Shown here: piece after piece, positions 36,650 through 45,690 of the stretch
How positions within the stretch are numbered: the stretch's first letter is position 1
How the letters are laid out: the number at the start of each line of letters is the position of its first letter
Assembly: GCF_900091655.1 (NCBI RefSeq)
Contig: NZ_LT594621.1
Span: 4,020,463 to 4,084,462 of the forward strand
Reading direction: 5' to 3'
From: Culturomica massiliensis
GTDB lineage: Bacteria; Bacteroidota; Bacteroidia; Bacteroidales; Marinifilaceae
DNA length: 64,000 bases
The notes under the pieces: generated by a model
Told to the model about the DNA's origin: nothing
Databases searched by the model: none
The model's input: only the letters and a program-made list of their open reading frames with translations
Program-made: the position numbers and the translations under genes

Positions 36650-37909
36650 ATGAAAAAATTAGGAATAATATTAATGGTGATATGGGCATTGTGCTCATGT
36701 TCGGATGATGATAACCTAAAAAATCCGGGAAGGACGATCGATAGAAATTATACCTTCTCCGGGGGTAAAATTGCACAGAATGTATTGGAAAGTTATTTGT
36801 CCAGGGCAATTACACAGTCCGAATTTTTATCCAGTGACGGTTTTTTTAATGACGGGGTATATCCCAATCCGGAAGACGATGAACGGATGCTTTTAAATAT
36901 CGGTGCTAAATTTATCGGCCGGGCGATTTATTCCTGGGGTTTTGAAAATCATTTCAATCAACCGCAATGGCTGGCGAATGCAAAGGCAAAGATCGAGCGT
37001 ATGCATGCAGAGGACCCGGATATCATTTTTCAGGCCGGTATTTTTGAAATCGTGACCGATAAAGTGAATCAGATTGAGATTCCCGATTGGGTATTTACGG
37101 CCTTCGGTAAAACACCCGAGACCCGTAATTTCGATTACAATGCGATGAAAAACCTGGCGGGAAACGGGGTTAATCAGTGGGGAAACGGGAGTGTACCTGA
37201 TATTACCCGGGAGGAAACCCGTATGTTTTTCTATTATATGGCAGTACGTTATATGGAGATCGGGATTGAGGCCATCCATTTCGGTCAGGTCGAATTGATT
37301 GCCATGGGCGACAAGGATAATCAATATGCCGGATGGAATGATTTATTGACGAAGGTCAGAGAAGCAGCTAAAACGAAAGCACGGCGGGGAACGATATTGT
37401 GTGACGGACATATGCCGGGTTACGGAATTTTGGCAGATGGAAAATTGTTGTTCGATTTTGTTTCTTTCCCTATGCGGATAAAAGAAATATCCGGAGATCC
37501 GGAGAAAGCAGAATTGAAAAAATTCTATCTTGATGCCATCTATGGACGTACTCAGGGAGGAATCACTCCGTCCGGCTGGAGCTGTACCCGCTGTCCGTAT
37601 CTGGTAGAGTTCGATAATTTCGGTATCAGCAGCCATCCGGGAACTGCTAATATGGCAGATCATTTTACATGGGGATATGATGAAATCAGTTGGTTTTACC
37701 GCCAGCCGGAAGCGTATCGGAATGAATTCTTGGTTTATGCCGATAGCTATCTCGAAAGGGTAGACCCGGTAGGTTTTCTGGAAATGCCCGGTAGCCGTGT
37801 TGTTACTTTACCGGAAGGCAATACCCGTTATCGGGCTAATACGGCCGGAGATGCCTGTCCTGAAGGACAATCCCAGGAAGAGACGATTAAGAGTTTGTGG
37901 ACGAAATAA
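36650..37909 (+). CDS. Lipoprotein of unrecognised family, possible glycoside hydrolase (paralogue 1)
   Basis: A 419-residue lipoprotein (Cys17 followed by SDDD). I do not recognise the family. The pattern of alternating strands and helices (GAKFIGRAIYSWG, DIIFQAGIFE, IEAIHFGQVELI, RRGTILCDGHMP, LDAIYGRTQGG, YLVEFDNFGIS, WGYDEISWFY) looks like a TIM barrel. Conserved acids and aromatics sit at strand ends (D in CDGH, D/E in EFDNFG, D/E in GYDEI). That fits a glycoside hydrolase acting on the locus substrate, but this is inference. It is a paralogue of the next gene; both share NIGAKFIGR, VPDIT, the GITPSGW/CITPSGW block and the CP.G C-terminal motif. Confidence 0.6.
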   Translation: MKKLGIILMVIWALCSCSDDDNLKNPGRTIDRNYTFSGGKIAQNVLESYLSRAITQSEFLSSDGFFNDGVYPNPEDDERMLLNIGAKFIGRAIYSWGFENHFNQPQWLANAKAKIERMHAEDPDIIFQAGIFEIVTDKVNQIEIPDWVFTAFGKTPETRNFDYNAMKNLAGNGVNQWGNGSVPDITREETRMFFYYMAVRYMEIGIEAIHFGQVELIAMGDKDNQYAGWNDLLTKVREAAKTKARRGTILCDGHMPGYGILADGKLLFDFVSFPMRIKEISGDPEKAELKKFYLDAIYGRTQGGITPSGWSCTRCPYLVEFDNFGISSHPGTANMADHFTWGYDEISWFYRQPEAYRNEFLVYADSYLERVDPVGFLEMPGSRVVTLPEGNTRYRANTAGDACPEGQSQEETIKSLWTK

Positions 37910-37936
37910 ATTGTTGGCTTATTAACCCTTTATATA

Positions 37937-38033
37937 AATTGTAGATTTTAGATTGACGATTTTAGATGAAAAGAATTTGATAACGAATCGGGTTGCCGGG
38001 CAATTTAAAATTTACAATCTGAAATCTGCAATT
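37937..38033. repeat. Dispersed palindromic intergenic repeat, copy 3 (subtype I)
   Basis: The arms AATTGTAGATTTTAGATTG and CAATCTGAAATCTGCAATT are near-perfect reverse complements. The core AAAAGAATTTGATAACGAATC (37969-37989) recurs in the opposite orientation at 54258 and 55050. It lies between the two paralogous lipoprotein genes. Confidence 0.75.
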
Positions 38034-38107
38034 AACTTTTGGGTTTTGCTTGTAATTTACCTTGAATAAAGGTTGTTATATAAAAGAAATACATCATTTA
38101 TTATTTA

Positions 38108-39355
38108 ATGACGGATATGAATCGGAAAAGAATGATACAAGTTATTTTGGGATTTGTTCTGATGGGTGGAGCGCTGACTGCCTGTGAAGATAGAAACTGG
38201 GATTTTGACGGTGGAATCAGCCGTCCGGTACTCGAGAATTACCTGAGCCGGTCGGCAACGATGTCTGAGTTTTTGACTGTAGATCCTTTTTGCAACGACG
38301 GGCATTATGCCGATAAGGAGAAAGATATCGAACTGATAAAGAACATCGGTGCTAAATTTATCGGCCGTTCGATTTACCGCTGGGGAGGCGAACGGGTATT
38401 GAGTGATCCCGGATTTTGGAACGGAGCACGCGGGTTGATTGAGAAAGTACATGCTTTTGACAAACGTGTTATTTTTCAGGCTGCCACTTTTGAAGCTGTA
38501 ACCCGGGAAGTCAATACCCTGAAGATTCCTGCCTGGACATTCGAAGCGTTGGGCTTACCTGTGGAAGAGCGGAATTTTTCTTACGAAATGATGCTGAATC
38601 CGGAAGGAAAATATGTGGATTTATGGGGAGCCGGAAGCAGTGTACCGGATATAACACAGGTAGAAACCCAGCTTTGGTTTATGTACCTGATCGGGTCGTA
38701 TGTGCAGATCGGATGTGAGGCCGTTCATTTGGGCCAGATTGCATTAATCGGGATGAATGACCCGCATTTTGAAACCTGGCAGAGTTTTTTGGTGAAGATC
38801 AGGAATTATGCCCGGGAGAATGCCCGCCGGCATTGGATATTACTGGATGCTCATACGCCGGCAGGCGGAATGATTGTGAATGGGATCAGCTTATTGGATT
38901 TTAATTCTTTTCCTTTACGCATTAAAGAAGTGCCTAAAAAACCGATGGAGGGTATATTGGAAAAAGGACATCTGGATGCAATTTACGGACGTAGTCTGGG
39001 ATGTATTACCCCTAGCGGCTGGGAATGCCAGGCTTTGCCTTATCTGGTTGAATTCGATAATTTCGGTGTAAGCGATCATCCCGGTGTAGCCAATGTCAAC
39101 GATCATTATACCTGGGGATACGATGAAATTACCTGGTTTTATTTGCAGAAACCCGAATACCGGGAAGCTTGGTTAAAGTATGCTTATGATTGGTTGCAAA
39201 AGAATGATCCTAACGGACATTTGGAAATGCCGCTGGCCCGGGTGATTTCAACCGGAAATCCCGGAGATCCGAAAACCTGCCGGGGAATAGCTCCCAGTGA
39301 ATCCTGTCCACAGGGGATGAATTTGGAGGCTGCGATCAAAGCGTTGTGGAAGTAA
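38108..39355 (+). CDS. Lipoprotein of unrecognised family, possible glycoside hydrolase (paralogue 2)
   Basis: A 415-residue lipoprotein (Cys26 in LTAC; an ATG three codons later is an alternative start). It is clearly homologous to the previous gene over its whole length: LENYLSRSATMSEFL, NIGAKFIGRSIYRWGGE, RVIFQAATFEAVTREV, PAWTFEALGLPVEERNF, GCEAVHLGQIALIGMND, RHWILLDAHTPAGGM, YLVEFDNFGVSDHPG, TWGYDEITWFY. One acid differs (QVEL in the first copy, QIAL here), so that residue is not a shared catalytic one. A duplicated enzyme with shifted specificity is likely. The final Cys-Pro pair near ESCPQG is kept in both. Confidence 0.6.
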   Translation: MTDMNRKRMIQVILGFVLMGGALTACEDRNWDFDGGISRPVLENYLSRSATMSEFLTVDPFCNDGHYADKEKDIELIKNIGAKFIGRSIYRWGGERVLSDPGFWNGARGLIEKVHAFDKRVIFQAATFEAVTREVNTLKIPAWTFEALGLPVEERNFSYEMMLNPEGKYVDLWGAGSSVPDITQVETQLWFMYLIGSYVQIGCEAVHLGQIALIGMNDPHFETWQSFLVKIRNYARENARRHWILLDAHTPAGGMIVNGISLLDFNSFPLRIKEVPKKPMEGILEKGHLDAIYGRSLGCITPSGWECQALPYLVEFDNFGVSDHPGVANVNDHYTWGYDEITWFYLQKPEYREAWLKYAYDWLQKNDPNGHLEMPLARVISTGNPGDPKTCRGIAPSESCPQGMNLEAAIKALWK

Positions 39356-39368
39356 GGTGTGAAGTTTG

Positions 39369-39433
39369 ATTTCAAGTTATGGGCTACAGAAACATTCCGG
39401 AAGGAAGTGAGATTGTAGCCTGTAACTTGAAAT
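39369..39433. terminator. Long inverted repeat between convergent genes
   Basis: A 20-base arm (ATTTCAAGTTATGGGCTACA, 39369-39388) pairs with 39414-39433 at 18 of 20 positions; a further TTCCGGAA palindrome lies in the loop. It sits between the stop codons of the paralogue-2 gene and the AraC gene, so a bidirectional transcription barrier is likely although no T-run is present. Confidence 0.5.
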
Positions 39434-39438
39434 TTTGA

Positions 39439-40326
39439 TTACGCTCTGTTTAACGGAACGGTTGAATCCTGGATTTTTTTGCGGTATTCACTGGGGGTAT
39501 ATTGCATCTTTTCTTTGAACACCCGGTTGAAGTTGGAAATGTTGTTGAAACCGCATTCGTAACATATTTCCGATACGGAATGGTTTGTTTCCATCAGTAT
39601 CTTGGTGGCTTTTTTTACCCGGAAATTATTCAGGTAATCCCAAAACCGGTGCCGGGTACGTTGTTTGAAAAAACGGCTCACAGAAGAAGGCGACATGCCG
39701 ATCAGCTCCCCGATTTGTTCCAGCGTTATCTTTTGCTGGTAGTTTTTCTCTACGAATTGAATAATTTTATTGATCCGGCGGCTTTGTTGTATGTTGATTT
39801 CGCCGCAATCCTCTAAAGTAGGCGGTATCAGAATACGTTGGTCTTCCGATAATGCCAATTCGTTGAGAATCTCGAAAAAAAGTGTAACGGCGCTAAAATC
39901 CTGAAGATTTACCAGACGGTATAGCTTTTCTCTGACTTTAGCCGTCGTTTCGGCTGAAAATTGAATACCGACAGCCGCTTTTTCGAGCATCGCTTTTATG
40001 TCCCTGAACTGATATGTGTTTAGAATTTCCGTATGTATCAGATTCTTTCCGAATTGAATAATAATGCCCTCGCAAACGGTGTCCTTATAATCTTCCCCTC
40101 TTTTATAACAGTGGAGTACGTCCGGGCCGATCAGGGCTAAATCCGATTTACCGAAATCTTCGACTAAATTACCGACCGTCCGTTTGCCGCAGATGTGTTC
40201 CATCAGGCATAATTCGTATTCATCGTGATAATGTAACGGAAAATTTAACCGGTGATTGGGATGATACCGGATCCAGAATAAACTGTTTTTTTCAAGAGGT
40301 GTTATTTCTTTTAATACGTATTTCAT
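39439..40326 (-). CDS. AraC-family transcriptional regulator with cupin sensor
   Basis: A 295-residue regulator. The N-terminal cupin-like sensor is about residues 10-150 (NFPLHYHDEYELCLMEH, GPDVLHCYKRGEDYKD). The C-terminal pair of helix-turn-helix motifs is about 190-290 (ITLEQIGELIGMSPSSVSRF and HSVSEICYECGFNNISNFNR). AraC proteins of this layout bind a sugar and activate nearby catabolic operons. It lies convergent to the PUL genes and divergent from the GH92 gene, making it the likely local activator in place of a hybrid two-component system. The start at 40326 is chosen; an ATG seven codons earlier is possible. Confidence 0.9.
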   Translation of the reverse strand: MKYVLKEITPLEKNSLFWIRYHPNHRLNFPLHYHDEYELCLMEHICGKRTVGNLVEDFGKSDLALIGPDVLHCYKRGEDYKDTVCEGIIIQFGKNLIHTEILNTYQFRDIKAMLEKAAVGIQFSAETTAKVREKLYRLVNLQDFSAVTLFFEILNELALSEDQRILIPPTLEDCGEINIQQSRRINKIIQFVEKNYQQKITLEQIGELIGMSPSSVSRFFKQRTRHRFWDYLNNFRVKKATKILMETNHSVSEICYECGFNNISNFNRVFKEKMQYTPSEYRKKIQDSTVPLNRA

Positions 40327-40394
40327 AGGTGTAAAATAATCGTTCAATATGAATAATGGATTTGAATTTTGAGTAGCCTATTTTTGTGTATATT

Positions 40395-40440
40395 ACAAAT
40401 ATACGAAATAGTATGATAGGCTTACTTTTTTACAAATATA
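40395..40440. repeat. Duplicated TACAAATATA motif in the AraC/GH92 intergenic region
   Basis: The decamer TACAAATATA occurs at 40395-40404 and again at 40431-40440, 36 bases apart, within a 237-base divergent gap. Each copy reads TATATTTG on the minus strand, a -7-like element for araC. They could be alternative promoters or regulator sites. Confidence 0.35.
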
Positions 40441-40583
40441 ATACGCCGCTGAGGCAAGGACAACTGTTTTAACAAAATTTCTATTTCAATATTTCATAAG
40501 TTTCTGTCATTATTGTATTAGTCTGCTTTGAAAATATGTACTATTATTGCCCTGTATGTATAATATGTGTAATTTGATGAAAA

Positions 40584-42866
40584 ATGAGAAATAAGCATTT
40601 TTATAGATTATTGACAGGTGGCATGTTCCTTTTATGCTTGAATGCTTGTCGGGAAAATGTGGAGGTCGGAAAATATGTCGATCCGAACATCGGAGGGGTA
40701 GCTCCTTTGTTGACGACTGTCACGCCACAGGTACATCGTCCTCATGCAATGGTAAGGATATATCCGTTGACGGAGCCGCGCTTAAACGATCGTTATCTTT
40801 CCGATCATTTGTATGGGATCACGATCAATATGCCCCGTTATCGCTTGGGAGAGACGGCATCGGTAATGCCCACGACTGGCGAATTGAGAACCGGCTTCCG
40901 GGAAGCCCGTTCCTGGTATGATCACGGCCGGGAAGAATTGCATCCCTGGGGACATCGGGTTATTCTGGAAGATTACGATATCGATGCCGAATGGACGACG
41001 ACAGAGCGCTGTTGCCTGTTTCGGTTTGTTTATCCGGAAAAGGAAAGGGCAAATCTGCTTTTTCGCATCAAAGGAGAGGGGGAATTGAAGATTGAAGACA
41101 ACCGGATTATTAAGGGATGGGAAAAAGTGGAGTATGCCCGGCAATATTTTTATATCGAACTGGATAAACCTTTTGAGCAGGCGGGAATCTGGGAAGGTGA
41201 CCGTACCGGTGATGCTCCGGAAATAAAAGGTAGTAATATCGGAGGTTGGCTGAGTGCCGATAGAGTGACGGAAGTCGAAGCCCGTGTCGGTATTTCTTTT
41301 ATCAGCGTGGAACAGGCACGACAAAACCTGGAAAAAGAAACCGGGAATAAAACATTTGCTGCAATTCGGGAGGATTCCCGGCAGATATGGGAAAAAGCCT
41401 TGGGACGTATACGGGTAGAAGGTGGTACGGAGCGGGAGAAGAGAATATTTTATACCAGTTTGTACCGTACTTATGAACGAATGGTGAATTTTTCCGAAGA
41501 CGGTAAATATTACAGTGGTTTCGACCGGCAAATACATGCTGATAACGGTCGCCCTTTCTATAACGACGATTGGATATGGGATACCTATCGGAATCTGCAT
41601 GCCTTGGGTATGATATTGGAGCCGGACCGAAAAGCGGATATGTTACAGTCGTATGTGGAGATGTATAAACAGTGGGGGTGGATGCCGAATTTTCCCGAAC
41701 TGACGGAATGGGGCGGAGATTGGGTTGGTTCCTGGAGTGCTGTGTGGAAAGGTGAGCCGATGATCGGTAATCATACGGCCAGTTTATTTGCGGAGGCGTA
41801 TGAGAAAGGTGTTCGGAATTTCGATCTGGAAAAGGCGTATGAGGGGATAAGGAAAAATGCGCTGGAAGGAACGATGGTGCCCTGGCGGTCGGGACCGGCC
41901 AGTGAACTGGATAAATTTTATGCACAACACGGCTACTTCCCGGCATTGGCACCGGGAGAGGATGAGCCCTATGATTATGTCGATCATAAATGGGAAAAAA
42001 GACAAGCCGTGTCCGTGACATTGGAACAGAGCTATGACGATTGGTGTTTGGCTCAGTTTGCAAAAGCCCTGGGAAAGGATGAAGATTATGATTTGTTGAT
42101 GAAACGTTCCAGAAATTACCTCAATTTATGGAATCCGGAAATCGGGTATTTCGCCCCTAAAAATGAGAAAGGTGAGTGGATCCCGGATTTTGACCCTCAA
42201 TTGTGTGACGGTTTCGGGGCCAGGAGTTATTTTGCAGAGGTGAATGCTTGTGTGCATGTTTTTCATATACAACACGATATTCCCGGGTTAATCGGGTTAA
42301 TGGGGGGAAATAAGAAATTTATTCAGCGCCTGGATGATGTATTTAACGAGCCCTCTCATATCGACAAATGGAAATTTATGGGACTTATGCCGGATGCAAC
42401 GGGATTACACGGTATGATTCCTGTTGGGAATGAACCGGCCTTCCATATTCCCTATCTTTATAATTATGCCGGAGCAGCCTGGAAAACACAATTCCGGACC
42501 CGTCAATTGGCTGATTTATGGTTTGACGACCGGCCTACAGGTTTATCCGGAGATGAAGACGGGGGAGCGCTTTGTGCCTGGTATGTATTTACGGCTTTGG
42601 GATTCTATCCGGTAAATCCGGCTTCGGGTGAATATGCTATTACCAGTCCGGTATTCTCTCGTTCCGAGATACAGTTGCCGGAAGGAAAAAGTTTTGTCGT
42701 ACAGGCTAAGGGAAACTCTCTTAAAAACAAATATATCCAATCGGCCCGTCTGAACGGAAAACCGTATGACCGGGCGTTTATCAGTCATGCCGATATTATG
42801 AAAGGTGGGATACTGGAATTGGAAATGGGAGAAGCACCTAATAAATCATGGGGAAAAGCAGAATAA
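40584..42866 (+). CDS. GH92 alpha-mannosidase lipoprotein
   Basis: A 760-residue exo-alpha-mannosidase of family GH92, a calcium-dependent inverting family expanded in Bacteroidota for trimming N-glycans and yeast mannan. It is a lipoprotein (Cys22 in LNAC). Family blocks are YVDPNIGG, IFYTSLYRTYERM, IWDTYRNLHAL, MIGNHTASLFAEAYEKG, IPVGNEPAFHIPYLYNYAG and LSGDEDGGALCAWYVFTALG. It has an unusual early part: VAPLLTTVTPQVHRPHAMVR replaces the common GNTFPG-type segment, as in subgroups that act on less usual linkages. A rho-independent terminator follows. Function at the family level is firm, linkage is not. Confidence 0.94.
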   Translation: MRNKHFYRLLTGGMFLLCLNACRENVEVGKYVDPNIGGVAPLLTTVTPQVHRPHAMVRIYPLTEPRLNDRYLSDHLYGITINMPRYRLGETASVMPTTGELRTGFREARSWYDHGREELHPWGHRVILEDYDIDAEWTTTERCCLFRFVYPEKERANLLFRIKGEGELKIEDNRIIKGWEKVEYARQYFYIELDKPFEQAGIWEGDRTGDAPEIKGSNIGGWLSADRVTEVEARVGISFISVEQARQNLEKETGNKTFAAIREDSRQIWEKALGRIRVEGGTEREKRIFYTSLYRTYERMVNFSEDGKYYSGFDRQIHADNGRPFYNDDWIWDTYRNLHALGMILEPDRKADMLQSYVEMYKQWGWMPNFPELTEWGGDWVGSWSAVWKGEPMIGNHTASLFAEAYEKGVRNFDLEKAYEGIRKNALEGTMVPWRSGPASELDKFYAQHGYFPALAPGEDEPYDYVDHKWEKRQAVSVTLEQSYDDWCLAQFAKALGKDEDYDLLMKRSRNYLNLWNPEIGYFAPKNEKGEWIPDFDPQLCDGFGARSYFAEVNACVHVFHIQHDIPGLIGLMGGNKKFIQRLDDVFNEPSHIDKWKFMGLMPDATGLHGMIPVGNEPAFHIPYLYNYAGAAWKTQFRTRQLADLWFDDRPTGLSGDEDGGALCAWYVFTALGFYPVNPASGEYAITSPVFSRSEIQLPEGKSFVVQAKGNSLKNKYIQSARLNGKPYDRAFISHADIMKGGILELEMGEAPNKSWGKAE

Positions 42867-42934
42867 AGATAAAAGGATGTGCATTTGATGCATTTTGATT
42901 CATAATTGATGTGGGTGACTTAAAATGTGACCGG

Positions 42935-42972
42935 GCCCGTCTGACTTTTGTATTGTCGGACGGGCTCTTTTA
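42935..42972 (+). terminator. Terminator after the GH92 gene
   Basis: An 11-bp stem (GCCCGTCTGAC at 42935-42945, GTCGGACGGGC at 42955-42965, one G-T pair) with loop TTTTGTATT is followed by TCTTTT. Confidence 0.85.
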
Positions 42973-42977
42973 CAATT

Positions 42978-43345
42978 TTACAGATCGACTAATGAGTTAA
43001 TTTGTAAGATATGAACCAAAGAATCCGTATTCGCTGTAATGCAAATGTAATTTTCATATTTTCCGTTTTTCAAATGAGTATTGTAAACGAACTTCAACAA
43101 ACAGGTGTCTCCGGCAGAAAGTTCTTTTTTGGTTACGGAAACATCCGTACATGAACAATCGGGATCGACTGCTTGTATTTTTAAGACTCCTTTTCCTGCA
43201 TTTTTATGATTACAGCCCCTTTGTAAATGTGATTCATTTCCAATATACCGAAATCGTAGATACTGGTAGATAATACCAAATCCGGTTTAGGAGCCGTGCA
43301 TGAATATCCGAGGATACATAAAAGCGATAGAATAATTTTGTACAT
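42978..43345 (-). pseudogene. Frameshifted DUF1573-like lipoprotein
   Basis: The minus strand encodes a lipoprotein start (MYKIILSLLCILGYSC) and the DUF1573 beginning STSIYDFGILEMNHIYKG, then stops at 43191. A second frame carries the rest: NHKNAGKGVLKI, VDPDCSCTDVSVTKKELSAG, and a VYNTHLKNGKYENYICITAN end, stopping at 42978. The two pieces join with a one-base shift near 43211-43225 (at AAAGGGGC), and the total of 368 bases is one short of whole codons. The family is a small Ig-like domain common in exported Bacteroidota proteins. It lies 22 bases after the TlpA-like gene. A real single-base deletion, a sequencing error or programmed shifting at the A/G run are all possible. Confidence 0.75.
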
Positions 43346-43367
43346 GTTTTAACAAAAGCGGTGTTAT

Positions 43368-44420
43368 TTATTTCAATAATTTTTCAACGGTTTCCCGTAA
43401 CTCTTCGCCCCGTAATTTCCGGGCAACGATTGTGCCTGACGAGTCTATCAGTATGGTATACGGAATAGCTTTTACATGATACAGCTCACTGATATCTTCA
43501 TTTACCGGTTCTTTGGTAGTGATCAATTGTATCCATTTCATCTGATTTTTTTCAATGGCTTTTGTCCAGGCTTCTTTATTCCGGTCTAAAGAAATGCCGA
43601 CAACTTCCAGTCCCTTGTCTTTATAGTCTTTGTATATCTGAATGATATTCGGCATTTCTTTCATGCAGGGATTGCACCAGGAGGCCCAAAAGTCGAGTAA
43701 AACGAGGCGTTTGCCTTTCCGGATTTCAGAAAGCCGCAGTGTACTTCCATCCGAACTCTCGGCTTTGAAATCCGTATAGGGTTTCCCGGTCCGAACGGCT
43801 TCGGGAGTGTTCTTTTCCTCTTCCAGTTTTTGTTTTTCCTGTACCTTTTTTAATCGTTTATCCCATTTGAGTTTTTCCCGTTCCAGTTTCTCTTTTATTT
43901 CTTGGGATAATTTGGGATAAATGGTGTCCATACATTCATGCTGCAAATTCGGAATTTTCAGAAAACGGAATACAAATGTCCGGATAACCGGCTGTTCGAT
44001 ATATTTATTAATAAAATAAACGACATTATCTCCGAAATGGTCGGATGATTCGACATATTTTACAAAATCTTCCTGTATAGGTCCTCCGGATACATCTATA
44101 TTGGTTCGTGAAAAATTTACTTTTATTGTTCCTGGTTCTATAATAAGGATTGTCCCTTTGGGATTTGTCCCTTTTATACCTAGCCGATATAGATCCGGGT
44201 GGTCTATTTTTCCCTTAAATACAAATTTTCCGTTTTTTATTTTTACACTATCGATACGAGGCCACCCCTCTGTTATTGCCAATCCCATTTGTTCAAGATA
44301 GACCGTTACATCTTCATTGATAGGATCAGATACCGTTCCGCGAATAATGTAGGGCTTCTTTTCTTGTCCGAACAGTGATAAGGATAGTAATAATAATACA
44401 GGTAAAATCTTTATACTCAT
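43368..44420 (-). CDS. TlpA-like thioredoxin-fold protein with N-terminal DUF4369 domain
   Basis: A 350-residue exported protein (signal peptide ends near residue 19, LFGQ). Residues about 22-115 resemble DUF4369 (YIIRGTVSDPINEDVTVYLE, IKNGKFVFKGKI). A charged helical linker spans about 165-210 (coiled-coil-like EKLEREKLKWDKRLKKVQEK). The C-terminal thioredoxin domain has the redox pair C249/C252 in WASWCNPC and a cis-Pro in VKAIPYTILID. TlpA/ResA-type proteins reduce disulfides of periplasmic proteins. It sits downstream of a lipoprotein with six clustered cysteines, which could be its substrate; this is inference. Confidence 0.9.
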   Translation of the reverse strand: MSIKILPVLLLLSLSLFGQEKKPYIIRGTVSDPINEDVTVYLEQMGLAITEGWPRIDSVKIKNGKFVFKGKIDHPDLYRLGIKGTNPKGTILIIEPGTIKVNFSRTNIDVSGGPIQEDFVKYVESSDHFGDNVVYFINKYIEQPVIRTFVFRFLKIPNLQHECMDTIYPKLSQEIKEKLEREKLKWDKRLKKVQEKQKLEEEKNTPEAVRTGKPYTDFKAESSDGSTLRLSEIRKGKRLVLLDFWASWCNPCMKEMPNIIQIYKDYKDKGLEVVGISLDRNKEAWTKAIEKNQMKWIQLITTKEPVNEDISELYHVKAIPYTILIDSSGTIVARKLRGEELRETVEKLLK

Positions 44421-44477
44421 AAATGGTGATTTATAAAGTAACAGAAAATTTATTTGTAAAATATATTTGAAGATGTA

Positions 44478-45113
44478 TCATTTACCACAATCACTTAGGC
44501 AATTATTAAATCTATTTATTGCCATCATAGAACAGATTATATAATCTTCAGCAGGCGTTAAAGGAGTTAGGTAGTCATAATCACATGCCCCTTGGGTTCC
44601 TATATAATCATATTCACAAAATTCCGGGCACAAATCTTCGATGAGTCCCATCGTTTTGATAGCTGGAGATGAACTGCTTCTTAATTTATTCTTTTTAAGA
44701 GCAATAATGAGTTCTTTTCGTGATATGGCATGGCCTTTAAAAACATTATTCGCTAGTTTTTTAATTGTATTTATTTCTTGGTTGTAGTTTATACCGATAA
44801 TCTCACCGGCTTCATCCGTTAGTGTTTGTAATTTTGATAAATCACTTTTATCATTTCTTTGAATTTCAGCGAGTTTGTTTTTGAATTCCTGTTTTTTCGA
44901 ATCCGGCAATGCCAAATATTTTTGCCTTATTTCTGTTCCTAATTTTTTGACGGCCTGAGAATAGCGTTGGTATGCCGGGGTAACAATTAAAGAATCGGCC
45001 CGGGTTGTAATAATAGATCCGGGAGCTTGTTCGAAATCAGATTCATTACTACAACTGAAAATTAGTGAACTGATGAATAAAGAAAGAGTGAGCATTAAGA
45101 ATGTTGTTTTCAT
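44478..45113 (-). CDS. Cysteine-rich lipoprotein of unknown function
   Basis: A 211-residue lipoprotein (Cys21 in IFSC). The middle (residues about 45-150) is helical and charged. The last 50 residues hold six cysteines in a compact domain: DLCPEFCEYDY, QGACDYDY, DYIICSMMAI, NNCLSDCGK. Six cysteines in so short a segment in an exported protein suggest three disulfides. I do not recognise the family. It is followed after 57 bases by a TlpA-like thioredoxin gene on the same strand, and then by the broken DUF1573 gene. That layout suggests a redox-maturated surface protein, by inference. Confidence 0.65.
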   Translation of the reverse strand: MKTTFLMLTLSLFISSLIFSCSNESDFEQAPGSIITTRADSLIVTPAYQRYSQAVKKLGTEIRQKYLALPDSKKQEFKNKLAEIQRNDKSDLSKLQTLTDEAGEIIGINYNQEINTIKKLANNVFKGHAISRKELIIALKKNKLRSSSSPAIKTMGLIEDLCPEFCEYDYIGTQGACDYDYLTPLTPAEDYIICSMMAINRFNNCLSDCGK

Positions 45114-45690
45114 GGTATTTTAAGTTTAATTGTTAAATAGTGTTCTATAATTTGTTTGGCAATGTTAAATAAATATTGTCTTATTTGCAAATTTTTATGT
45201 TATTATATTTACAATGATTAATTTGTATATTGATTTATTTGGTAAAATTCATATTACATTTTTGTTATTGAATGTAGTGAATTTGTATTGTAATATGTAT
45301 ATAATGGTGCTTATTTTAATTTTACTTTATACGGTTTAATTGATTGTATATCTTGTTTTTATGTTTTTTTATTGCCCGATGGTGAAAACGGTGAAAAGCT
45401 GAGAGAATGAAATTGTGTTTTATAAATTCGGAAGTTTTGATTCGAATTGAGCTGTCAACGCTTATTTTCAGAATAGGTTATCGTGAGGACGAAAGTAAGG
45501 CTTATTTGAAATATTAACGGCTACTTGTTACGATTGTTGCCTGTATTGTTTTCATATTTTGGAAATTAAAATATTTTAGCCGTTCCGGCTTGTTTTGTTT
45601 TCTCACTTTCTTTGCCGCTACAATAATTATAGTTAATTTTACCGAGGTAATTTTTTAAAACGTTTTCAGTAAATATAAATACAGGATAAC
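45114..45690. other. 577-base AT-rich intergenic region before gcvP
   Basis: No credible gene, palindromic repeat or glycine-riboswitch-like conserved core was found by eye. It separates the divergent Cys-rich lipoprotein and gcvP genes and must hold both promoters. A TTTCTTTG string at 45607-45614 is one mismatch from the -7 consensus. Confidence 0.5.

Noticed and set aside
45114..45690. Glycine riboswitch before gcvP
   Set aside because: I looked for the conserved glycine-aptamer core and found none; the region is AT-rich without long stems.
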